A stretch of 7,123 nt of DNA from Acidobacteriota bacterium (GCA_020200195.1 JAIVJE010000207.1:1-7123); one strand, 5' to 3'; shown: positions 1-6,029, counted from the first letter of the stretch. Notes: generated from the sequence alone by a model not told the origin. Numbers and translations are program-made.

Positions 1-527
1 ATGCCGACGCCCTCGCGTCGGCAAAGATCCCGGTCTTCGACGTCGCCAGCCGGTACACCGAGCTCGGCGAAGCGTTGCTGCCGCTCATCAATCCCGTCGT
101 CGCGGCCAAGTACGGGATTCAGATCGCGAGCTTCATTATCGAGAACGTCTCGGTGCCGCCGGAGGTCGAGCAGGCGGTCGACAAGCGATCGAGCATGGCG
201 GCAGTCGGCAACCTGAACGACTACGTGAAGTTCCAGATGGCCCAGGGAATGGAGAAGGGCGGCGGCGCCGGCGGCATGGCGACGGAGATGGCTGTCGGTC
301 TGTCGATCGCCCAGCAGATCATGAAGGAGCAGGGGATGCCCGCTGCGGGCACGCCTGCCGCCAGCGTCACCGCAGACCTGCTGTCGCCGGCAGACGTAGC
401 CAAGGCACTAGGCGTCCCCGAGACCGACGTCATGTCGATCATCGCGGCGGGCGAGCTTTCGGCCAAGAAGATCGGCGCGTCCTACCGGATCAAGCGCTCG
501 GCGCTCGACGAATACCTGTCACGGTGA
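1..527 (+). CDS. SPFH-domain protein (YdjI/virion-core-like), C-terminal part, with terminal helix-turn-helix; 5' end outside window
   Basis: The reading frame is open from base 3, so the start lies upstream; 174 residues are visible. Residues 1 to about 72 look like the end of an SPFH/band-7 domain of the YdjI or 'virion core protein-like' class (for example IPVFDVASRYTELGEALLPL, then IIENVSVPPEVEQAVDKR). A Gly/Ala/Met-rich linker follows (GGGAGGMATEMAVGLSIAQQ). The last 49 residues (bases 378-524) read like an excisionase/MerR-type helix-turn-helix: SPADVAKALGVPETDVMSII, then a short wing and RIKRSALDEYL. YdjI-type proteins are peripheral membrane scaffolds linked to envelope stress, and many end in a zinc ribbon or GYF-like module instead. 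The next gene starts one base after the stop, so the two are almost certainly co-transcribed. Family is fairly sure; whether the HTH domain binds DNA or a peptide is unknown. Confidence 0.85.
   Translation, partial: ADALASAKIPVFDVASRYTELGEALLPLINPVVAAKYGIQIASFIIENVSVPPEVEQAVDKRSSMAAVGNLNDYVKFQMAQGMEKGGGAGGMATEMAVGLSIAQQIMKEQGMPAAGTPAASVTADLLSPADVAKALGVPETDVMSIIAAGELSAKKIGASYRIKRSALDEYLSR
378..524 (+). other. Excisionase/MerR-like helix-turn-helix domain at the SPFH protein C-terminus
   Basis: The segment follows the HTH_17 pattern: 'LSPADVAKALGV' (helix 1 and turn), 'ETDVMSIIAAGEL' (recognition helix), 'AKKIGASYRIKRSALDEYL' (wing and closing helix). Such domains usually occur in excisionases and small DNA-binding adaptors. 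Here it sits behind a flexible Gly/Ala/Met linker on a membrane-associated SPFH protein. The domain call rests on pattern recognition only. Confidence 0.7.
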
Positions 528-528
528 C

Positions 529-1626
529 ATGCCGGACGTCACGGCTGTTGAGAAATTTCCGTGCGCCGCGTGCGGCGCGCAGGCCGAATGGAATCCCGCG
601 CGGCAGCTGCTCGTATGCCCGTTCTGCGGAACGGCGACGCCGTTTCGAGTCGACGCAACAACGGGCGCGATCGTGGAGCTGGATCTCGTCAAGGCATTGC
701 GCGAGCTGCCCGACGATCAGCGGGGTTGGGAGACCGCGCGCCGCACGGTCCAGTGCCGCAGCTGCAAGGCAGTGTCGGTGTTCGACCCCGAGCGGGTCGG
801 GCAGAACTGTGACTTCTGCGGATCACCGGCTCTCGTCGACTACGAAGAGATCAAAGCGCCGATTCGTCCGCAGAGCCTGCTGCCGTTCAAAGTAACCGAG
901 CCGCAGGTCCGCGAACAGATTCGAAAATGGTATGCGGGTAAATGGCTCGCGCCCAACGCGCTCAAGCGGCGCGCGCTGGTGGACCGCGTCCACGGCGTCT
1001 ACATTCCGTACTGGACGTTCGACGCGCACGTGGTCTGTCCGTGGGAGGCTGAGGCTGGACACTACTACTACACGACGGAACGCTACCGCGACAACAAAGG
1101 TCACAATCAGACGCGACAGGTCCGCCACGTCCGATGGGAACCGGCGTCAGGCGAGGTACGTCATTTCTTCGACGACGAGCCGGTGCCGGGGACGCATGGC
1201 GTGTCGCACTCGCTCCTGTCGGAGGTCGAGCCGTTTCCGACCGCGGAACTCGTCCCGTACGATCGCGGGTTCCTCTCGGGGTTCGTCATTGAACATTACC
1301 AGGTCGTGCTGGTCGAGGCCGCGCAGAACTCGGTGGCAGGGATGACGCGCAAGCTGCGCGACATGTGCGCCGCCGAGGTGCCAGGCGACACGCATCGCAA
1401 CCTGCAGATTCATCCGACGTTCTCGGGACAGACGTTCAAGCACATCCTCGTGCCGATCTGGCTGCTCTCGTATACCTACGGCGCCAAGGTGTACCAGGTT
1501 GTCGTCAACGGGTATACCGCGGCGATGGCCGGTGAGTACCCGAAGAGCCCGTGGAAGATCGCGCTGCTGGTGCTCGTCGCGATCGTCATCGCGCTCATCG
1601 TCCTCGTCATCATGAGCCAGGAATGA
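529..1626 (+). CDS. Double zinc-ribbon, C-terminally membrane-anchored protein (YdjG-like)
   Basis: The protein has 365 residues. Two four-cysteine zinc ribbons open it: C12/C15/C30/C33 and C76/C79/C94/C97, each CxxC...CxFCG. The middle (about 105-335) is a soluble region rich in aromatic residues, with segments such as VYIPYWTFDAHV and LVPIWLLSYTYG. One hydrophobic helix at about 344-362 is followed by only three residues, so the protein is probably tail-anchored with its bulk in the cytoplasm. Proteins of this kind are often mislabelled 'primosomal protein N-prime' because of the ribbons; no helicase motif is present. In Bacillus subtilis a zinc-ribbon membrane protein, YdjG, is encoded beside the SPFH protein YdjI and PspA, and the same pairing here suggests a shared envelope-stress complex. 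The ATG lies one base after the upstream stop, so translation is probably coupled. Exact function is unknown; no PspA gene is visible, though it could lie upstream of the window. Confidence 0.82.
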   Translation: MPDVTAVEKFPCAACGAQAEWNPARQLLVCPFCGTATPFRVDATTGAIVELDLVKALRELPDDQRGWETARRTVQCRSCKAVSVFDPERVGQNCDFCGSPALVDYEEIKAPIRPQSLLPFKVTEPQVREQIRKWYAGKWLAPNALKRRALVDRVHGVYIPYWTFDAHVVCPWEAEAGHYYYTTERYRDNKGHNQTRQVRHVRWEPASGEVRHFFDDEPVPGTHGVSHSLLSEVEPFPTAELVPYDRGFLSGFVIEHYQVVLVEAAQNSVAGMTRKLRDMCAAEVPGDTHRNLQIHPTFSGQTFKHILVPIWLLSYTYGAKVYQVVVNGYTAAMAGEYPKSPWKIALLVLVAIVIALIVLVIMSQE

Positions 1627-1698
1627 GCCTGACGGTGCCGGCGTGGACCGCGGGAATCTCCGGGCGGAGTCGGGTGTTTTGAAACAGGGAGGATCGAC

Positions 1699-2202
1699 GT
1701 GTCCGACAAGCTGAAGATACCCTCGAAGAACGACGCGCTGCCGGGGCGCACAGAGCGCATGCCGGTGCCCGCGGCGCATTTCGTCAATGGCGCGCGGCTG
1801 GAACCACCGTTCCCGAGCGGGCTGCAGCAGGCGATGTTCGGCCTGGGCTGTTTCTGGGGCGCGGAAAAGAAATTCTGGCAGCTTCCCGGCGTGTACTCGA
1901 CTGCCGCAGGGTACGCCGGTGGCCATACGCCCAACGCGACGTACCGGGAGGTCTGCACCGGCATGACAGGCCACAACGAGGTCGTTCTCGTCGTGTTCGA
2001 TCCCGCGCGCATCTCGTACGACACGCTGCTGAAGACGTTTTGGGAGAGCCACGACCCGACCCAGGGCATGCGCCAGGGGAACGACGTCGGCACGCAATAT
2101 CGGTCCGGGATCTACTACTACGACGACGCACAGCGCGCCGCCGCCACGCGGTCACTCGAGGCGTACCAACGGCAGTTGACCAACGCGGGGCACGGAGTGT
2201 AA
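1699..2202 (+). CDS. msrA: Peptide-methionine (S)-S-oxide reductase MsrA, truncated at the C-terminus
   Basis: MsrA reduces methionine-S-sulfoxide in proteins. The start is GTG, set by AGGGAGG at 1686-1692 six bases upstream. The 167 residues align without gaps to E. coli MsrA numbering from memory: nucleophile C51 in GCFWG, Y82, E94 (TGHNE), D129 and Y134 (RQGNDVGTQYRS) are all present. The N-terminal extension before C51 also matches the long E. coli-type form. The family normally runs to about 210 residues with an ITTEI strand, an FYYAE..HQQYL motif and C-terminal recycling cysteines (C198 and C206 in E. coli). Here the protein stops after GHGV at the point where ITTEI is expected, 12 bases before a palindromic repeat. 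The active-site core is complete, but thioredoxin-linked recycling and probably folding should be impaired. It may be a pseudogene or an assembly artefact. Base 2193 onward read in another frame gives VTVRE, possibly a decayed remnant of the missing strand. Confidence 0.9.
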   Translation: MSDKLKIPSKNDALPGRTERMPVPAAHFVNGARLEPPFPSGLQQAMFGLGCFWGAEKKFWQLPGVYSTAAGYAGGHTPNATYREVCTGMTGHNEVVLVVFDPARISYDTLLKTFWESHDPTQGMRQGNDVGTQYRSGIYYYDDAQRAAATRSLEAYQRQLTNAGHGV

Positions 2203-2214
2203 CGGTACGAGAGT

Positions 2215-2326
2215 GGTGCACGTGCAGGGTGCACGCGCAGGGTGCAGTGCAGTGCACGTGCGAGGATGCCGGTGCGGTGCACGTGCACAGCACCGCACCT
2301 TGCACCCTGCACATTGCACGTGCACC
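2215..2326. repeat. GTGCA-rich imperfect palindromic repeat, about 112 bp
   Basis: The stretch is built of reiterated GTGCA/TGCAC units and folds back on itself. The outer arms GGTGCACGTGCA (2215-2226) and TGCACGTGCACC (2315-2326) pair perfectly over 12 bp. GCAGGGTGCA (2237-2246) pairs with TGCACCCTGC (2301-2310), and GGTGCGGTGC (2271-2280) pairs with GCACCGCACC (2290-2299). The 10-mer TGCACGTGCA occurs three times (2217, 2278, 2315). It resembles an intergenic REP or MITE-like element or a slippage-expanded palindrome. No transposase or clear target duplication is visible. It separates the truncated msrA from the nfeD-qmcA pair and accounts for this gene-free stretch. Confidence 0.85.
2271..2299. 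other. Perfect 10-bp hairpin at the centre of the palindrome
   Basis: GGTGCGGTGC and GCACCGCACC form a 10-bp GC-rich stem around a 9-base loop (2281-2289). There is no T-run after it on either strand, so it is not a standard intrinsic terminator, although it could slow transcription leaving msrA or protect transcript ends. Confidence 0.6.
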
Positions 2327-2333
2327 CTTGAGG

Positions 2334-2339
2334 TACAAT
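2334..2339 (+). promoter_or_regulatory. Candidate -10 element TACAAT upstream of nfeD
   Basis: TACAAT lies 11 bases before the nfeD ATG, just outside the palindrome. TTGCAC at 2314-2319, inside the repeat's right arm, is a -35-like match, but the 14-base spacing is short. If used, transcription would start within a few bases of the ATG, giving a nearly leaderless mRNA. That fits the absence of an SD sequence before this ATG. Confidence 0.45.
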
Positions 2340-2350
2340 CCCCCCATCTC

Positions 2351-2794
2351 ATGGAATGGTGGCACTGGCTCGCGCTGGGCCTTGTCCTGGTCGCCCTGGA
2401 GATGGCGGCGTCAGGCGGCTTTTACGTGATCTTTTTCGGCATCGCGGCCATCGCCATCGGCATGCTGCATCTGGTCGACATGGCCGGACCGGTGTGGCTG
2501 CAGCTGCTGCTCTTCTCCGTCCTTTCGGTGGGGTCTCTCCTGGCTTTCCGCAATCCGCTGATGCGGTGGATGAAGCTGGATGCGCCGGGGCGTGACGTAG
2601 ACTCCCTGGTCGGCGAAACGGCCACGCCGCTCGAAGACATCCCCGCTGGAGCGGTCGGGCGTGCCGAGCTCCGCGGCACGGTATGGTCTGCGCGCAATAC
2701 CGGCGCCCAAACACTCACGCGCGGAGCCCGTTGCACCGTCTTGCGCATCGAGCGCCTGATGATTGACATCGAAGCAGAAGGAGCGCGCACATGA
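2351..2794 (+). CDS. NfeD family membrane protein (YbbJ-like), partner of the SPFH protein
   Basis: The protein has 147 residues, close to E. coli YbbJ. The reading frame extends further upstream, but that part translates the palindrome, and the family-like N-terminus MEWWHW starts at 2351, so I chose this ATG. Three hydrophobic segments (about 5-17, 20-37 and 41-59) are followed by a soluble C-terminal OB-fold from about residue 78 (SLVGETATPLEDI, GRAELRGTVWSARN, GARCTVLRIERLMIDIEA). Short NfeD proteins occur next to SPFH/stomatin genes and are thought to regulate or anchor these ring-forming scaffolds in membrane microdomains. The stop overlaps the next start (ATGA), so the two genes are translationally coupled. 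No SD is visible before the ATG. Confidence 0.88.
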   Translation: MEWWHWLALGLVLVALEMAASGGFYVIFFGIAAIAIGMLHLVDMAGPVWLQLLLFSVLSVGSLLAFRNPLMRWMKLDAPGRDVDSLVGETATPLEDIPAGAVGRAELRGTVWSARNTGAQTLTRGARCTVLRIERLMIDIEAEGART

Positions 2795-3729
2795 CCAGCG
2801 GCTTGATGATCGTTTTCATGATTCTTGCGGTCCTCGTCCTGATCATCATTGCCAAGACCGCGGTCGTGGTCCCCCAGCAGAGCGCGTTCGTCGTCGAGCG
2901 GCTGGGGCGGTTCAGCGCAACGCTGAGCGCGGGGTTCCACGTGCTGCTGCCGTTCGTCGACACCATCCGATACCGGCATTCGCTCAAGGAGATCGCGGTC
3001 GATATCCCCGCCCAGGTCTGCATCACGCGGGACAACGTGCAGGTCGGCGTGGACGGTGTGCTGTACCTGAAAGTCTTGAACCCGGAGCGTGCCTCGTACG
3101 GCATCACGGATTACATGTTTGCTATCAGCCAGCTCGCCCAGACGACGCTCCGCAGCGAGGTGGGGAAGATCGATCTGGACAAGACGTTCGAAGAACGCAC
3201 CAACATCAATACCGCGGTCGTCAGCGAGCTCGACAAGGCGTCGGAGTCGTGGGGCGTCAAGGTGCTGCGCTACGAAATCAAGAACATCACCCCTCCGCAC
3301 GACATCCTGGCCGCGATGGAGAAGCAGATGCGCGCGGAGCGCGAGAAGCGCGCAGTCATCCTGACGTCGGAAGGCACGCGGGACGCGGCGATTAACACGG
3401 CTGACGGCGTGAAACAGGAAGTCATCAAGGCATCGGAAGCGCGCCGGCAGCAGCAGATCAACGAGGCGGAAGGGCAGGCGGCCGCCATCATGGCGGTCGC
3501 CACCGCGACGGCCGAGGGATTGCGGCGCGTCGCCGAGGCCATCAAGCTGCCTGGCGGCTACGAAGCGGTACAGCTACGCGTTGCCGAGCAGTACATCGGA
3601 CAGTTCGGCGAGCTAGCCAAGGAGAGCAACACGCTGGTGCTGCCGGCGAATGTTGCCGATGTCGGCTCGATGATCGCGCTGGCGATGAAGGCGATAGGCA
3701 AAGAACCTGGCGCGACCGCCAACCGCTGA
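2791..3729 (+). CDS. qmcA: SPFH/band-7 membrane scaffold protein, QmcA/paraslipin family
   Basis: The 312 residues match E. coli QmcA (about 305) in length and layout. A single N-terminal membrane segment (about 4-22) is followed by the band-7/SPFH domain (about 24-185) with VVPQQSAFVVERLGRF, AGFHVLLPFVD and a YGITDYMFAISQLAQTTLRS segment. A charged coiled-coil then carries the paraslipin signature EREKRAVILTSEG and INEAEGQAAAI (about 180-250), with an Ala-rich tail. These proteins form large cage-like rings on the inner membrane, linked to membrane-protein quality control through FtsH. AAGGAG at 2778-2783, seven bases before the ATG, fixes the start. It overlaps nfeD by four bases, the common nfeD-qmcA pairing. 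It ends 31 bases from a convergent pseudogene, with no clear terminator between. Confidence 0.93.
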   Translation: MTSGLMIVFMILAVLVLIIIAKTAVVVPQQSAFVVERLGRFSATLSAGFHVLLPFVDTIRYRHSLKEIAVDIPAQVCITRDNVQVGVDGVLYLKVLNPERASYGITDYMFAISQLAQTTLRSEVGKIDLDKTFEERTNINTAVVSELDKASESWGVKVLRYEIKNITPPHDILAAMEKQMRAEREKRAVILTSEGTRDAAINTADGVKQEVIKASEARRQQQINEAEGQAAAIMAVATATAEGLRRVAEAIKLPGGYEAVQLRVAEQYIGQFGELAKESNTLVLPANVADVGSMIALAMKAIGKEPGATANR

Positions 3730-3760
3730 TGGCTGGACTGTCTCACCGCTGCCCGTCAGG

Positions 3761-4381
3761 CTAGGCCTCACGGTCCGGAGCCAGCAGCCGTTTCAGATAC
3801 CTCTCGGGAGCGTTAAGAAAATCACGCGTGAGTTGCACATGCTCGGTGGCCGCCGCGGCGACTCGTTCAATCACCGGCCCGTCCAAACTGTAGACGGCTG
3901 CACCCGGATACGACAAAAGAATCGGAGAGTGCGTCGCAATGATGAATTGCGCTCCATGCGACTGCACGTGCAGTGATTTTCCTCCGTAAGCCTCTGCACC
4001 CCCAATCGAATCGATATAGCTGGCAAAGTTGAAGAAGCTCTCGGCTCGAAGGAAGACACCCGACGTGACCTTCGGCAACCACGAGAGCCGCAACGATCGC
4101 GCCAGGATGGGACCGCTCGACTGAAGCTGATATCGATGGTTTCGGTTTCCCCCTTCGGGATTGACCCACAGCACGCGGCAAGCGCTTCGAGGAGCGTCGA
4201 CTTTCCGCTGCCGTTCTCGCCGACGAAGAGTGTCACCTTCGAATCAAAAGTTGATATCGATGCCGTGACTGAACGCAGGAATGGTGAAAGGAAACACCGC
4301 CGGATCCACACTGCCGGGCTCAGTCGCGGCCCGCAGAAAGAGCTTATCGCTGGTGTGGGGTACGGTTCGGCGCTTCGCCAT
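3761..4381 (-). pseudogene. AAA/ABC-type predicted ATPase, frameshifted and internally deleted
   Basis: Read from ATG 4381, the frame gives an N-terminus ending FPFTIPAFSHGIDINF and then stops at 4244. Shifting one base at the AAAA run 4246-4249 continues with DSKVTLFVGENGSGKSTLLE, a perfect Walker A. A second shift near the CCC run 4165-4167 returns to the original frame: NPEGG, FLRAESFFNFASYID, YGGKSLHVQSHG, FIIATHSPILL, TRDFLNAPERYL. These fit a small family of stand-alone predicted ATPases of about 245 residues. Between SHG and AQFIIATHSP (near 3950-3955) about 45 residues that should carry the signature helix and Walker B (LDEPEAALSP in relatives) are absent, so the product could not hydrolyse ATP normally. 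The ATG lies four bases after the aminotransferase stop, so it was the last gene of a three-gene operon. Homopolymer sequencing errors could explain the shifts but not the missing segment. Confidence 0.82.
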
Positions 4382-4385
4382 CGGG

Positions 4386-5413
4386 CTAGACTGCTTGTAG
4401 GCGCTCGGCGGCGGCCTCCAGCGTCTCCTCCTTCTTCGCAAAGCAGAAGCGCAGGACCAGCGGGGCGCGCTCGCGGGAGAGAAACGGTGACGTCGGGATC
4501 GATGCCACGCCGTACTCACGGGTAAGACGGATCGCGAAGTCCGCATCCGATTCGGAGCTGATGGCGGAGTAGTCCAGCAGCTGAAAATAGCTGCCGTGGC
4601 AGGGCAGCGGCCGGAAGCGCGAGCCCTCCATCAATCTCAGGAACAGATTCCGCTTGGCTTCATAGAACGGGCCGAGCTCGGCCAGGCCGCGGCGGGCGGC
4701 GAGGAAGTCCGCAAGCGCGTACTGGGTCGGCGTGTGCGTCGAGAACGTCACGAACTGGTGAACTTTGCGGAATTCCGCCGTGAGCGCGCTGGGCGCGACG
4801 GCGTACCCGACCTTCCACCCCGTGACGTGATACGTCTTGCCGAACGATCCCACGATGAAGCTGCGCGCGGCCAGATCCGGATAGCGGGCCATGCTTTCGT
4901 GCGTCAGGCCGTCGAAGATGATGTGCTCGTACACTTCGTCGCTGACGATGACGATGTTCGTGGCGGCGACGATATCGCGGAGCGCCGCAATGTCCGCGGG
5001 ACCAAGCACGGAGCCGGTCGGGTTCTGCGGCGAGTTGATAGATACGAGTCGTAGCATGGCTCGAGCACGATGGCCTCATCGCCCGGGTGCACCATTGCCG
5101 CGACCGCGTTGAAGAGCGCTTCCGTGCCGCCAGACGTGATCGTCACCTCGGAATCGGCATCGTAAGCCTGCGAGTACACGTCCGCGTACCTGGCTGCGAT
5201 GGCCTCACGCAGCGGGAGGACACCGAGCATGGGCGAATACTGATTCCGGCCGGCGCGCATATGGTGCGCCACCGCGTCGATCAATGCCGGATCGCAGTCG
5301 AAATCGGGAAACCCTTGCGACAGATTGATCGCGCCGAGCTCGGTCGCGAGCCGCGACATGATGGTGAAGATGGTCGTGCCGACCGATGGCAGCTTCGAGT
5401 CGAGGCGCATCAT
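4386..5413 (-). pseudogene. Methionine aminotransferase (YbdL-like, PLP class I/II), internal deletion with frameshift
   Basis: Two overlapping frames together make one fold-type I aminotransferase. From ATG 5413 the first gives KLPSVGTTIFTIMSRLA, INLSQGFPDFD, NQYSPMLGVLPLREAIA, TSGGTEALFNA and EPCYDSY. From about 5051 the second gives RLVSINSPQNPTG, SDEVYEH, SFGKTYHVTGWKVGYAVAP (PLP lysine codon 4836-4838) and LRFCFAKKEETLEAAAERL. The match to E. coli YbdL is strong at both ends, but about 45 codons between YDSY and RLV are missing and the frame changes there. As it stands translation would end soon after YDSY with a scrambled tail. YbdL-type enzymes transaminate methionine and aromatic amino acids with 2-oxo acids. 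The first ATG overlaps the asparaginase stop (ATGA), so the two were translationally coupled. Another aminotransferase subtype is possible, but YbdL/KAT-like is the best fit. Confidence 0.88.
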
Positions 5414-5901
5414 GGAACGGCTTCGAACACTCCGCTCTCGCGGTTCTTCCGCACGCGGTCCGACCGGAACTGCTGGCCCTTCATCGCCAGGTAGACGCCC
5501 GGCGGGAGCACCTGAACGAACGACAGCGCGCTTCCCAGGTTGAACAATCCGTCAGAGCTCCCGAAGGCGTAGGGCACCATCGCGCCGGTCAAAACGATGG
5601 TCCTGTCCGTCAGGCCCGCTTCCGCCAGCGCACGGGCGGTTTCGACCATCGTGTCCGTGCCGTGGGTGATGACGATGTTCGGCTGCGGCGACGCTCGTGT
5701 GCGCGCCACGATGTGCGCCCGTCCCGCGTCATCGAGCTCGAGGCTGTCGACCATCATCACTGTCTCGACGGTGACGTCGAGCCCGCAACGTCCGCGGCGC
5801 AGCATCTCGGGCAGGTGGGTTTCGCGAAATGACAGGTGGCCGTTCAGCTCGTTGTACTCCTTGTCGAATGTCCCGCCGGTCACCAGAATCCGAATGGTCA
5901 T
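5410..5901 (-). CDS. Single-domain asparaginase family protein
   Basis: The 163 residues correspond to only the N-terminal catalytic domain of type I/II asparaginases, as in a known short family of about 160-170 residues. TGGTFD at 8-13 carries the expected nucleophile T11. DS at 52-53 and HGTDTM at 80-85 (T82, D83) match the second catalytic/substrate site. LTGAM, LPPGVYLAM and DRVRKNRE complete the family pattern. The reading frame extends 36 codons further upstream, but those residues look non-conserved and include the candidate promoter, so ATG 5901 is preferred even though no good SD precedes it. It appears intact, heads the operon and overlaps the aminotransferase start. The substrate is uncertain: the lack of the C-terminal domain makes true L-asparagine hydrolysis unproven. 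Confidence 0.88.
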   Translation of the reverse strand: MTIRILVTGGTFDKEYNELNGHLSFRETHLPEMLRRGRCGLDVTVETVMMVDSLELDDAGRAHIVARTRASPQPNIVITHGTDTMVETARALAEAGLTDRTIVLTGAMVPYAFGSSDGLFNLGSALSFVQVLPPGVYLAMKGQQFRSDRVRKNRESGVFEAVP

Positions 5902-5956
5902 AAGCAGCACTGCCAAATGTGAAACCGGCACCACGGTTCCGTTCGGCGAGGGCCCC

Positions 5957-5962
5957 ATTGTA
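5957..5962 (-). promoter_or_regulatory. Candidate -10 element TACAAT upstream of the asparaginase operon
   Basis: On the minus strand TACAAT lies 55 bases before the preferred ATG, giving a plausible leader of about 50 bases. The same hexamer precedes nfeD. No convincing -35 is seen at the usual distance, so support is modest. Confidence 0.4.
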
Positions 5963-6029
5963 GTGCCCGCGTTGACGTCGCGCGACCCGGCGAACTGCCG
6001 CATCCTCAACGGGTTAGCGCATGCCGGCA

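Noticed and set aside
1658..1680. Possible terminator after the zinc-ribbon gene: CTCC/GGAG stem followed by TTTT
   Set aside because: The stem is only 4 bp and the T-run is 7 bases away and only four long; too weak to call.
1147..2097. Long minus-strand open frame across the zinc-ribbon gene and msrA
   Set aside because: It is antisense to two well-supported genes, shows no recognisable motif and is expected from high GC.
2215..2326. CRISPR array or tandem repeat array
   Set aside because: Units are irregular in spacing, there are no unique spacers of constant length, and the structure is palindromic rather than directly repeated.
2213..2350. Upstream extension of the NfeD reading frame through the palindrome
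   Set aside because: The extension only translates GTGCA repeats (Cys/Ala/Arg/His-rich) and has no family similarity; the family-like start is at 2351.
2422..3300. 292-codon minus-strand open frame over nfeD and qmcA
   Set aside because: It is a shadow frame of two clearly conserved genes with no domain of its own.
4244..4381. Programmed ribosomal frameshift in the ATPase
   Set aside because: The TTTT and GGG runs are not typical slippery heptamers with a downstream structure, two opposite shifts would be needed, and the protein has lost Walker B anyway.
5902..6009. Longer asparaginase starting at 6009
   Set aside because: The extra 36 residues are not conserved-looking and overlap the TACAAT candidate promoter; the TGGTFD motif lies at the expected distance from ATG 5901.
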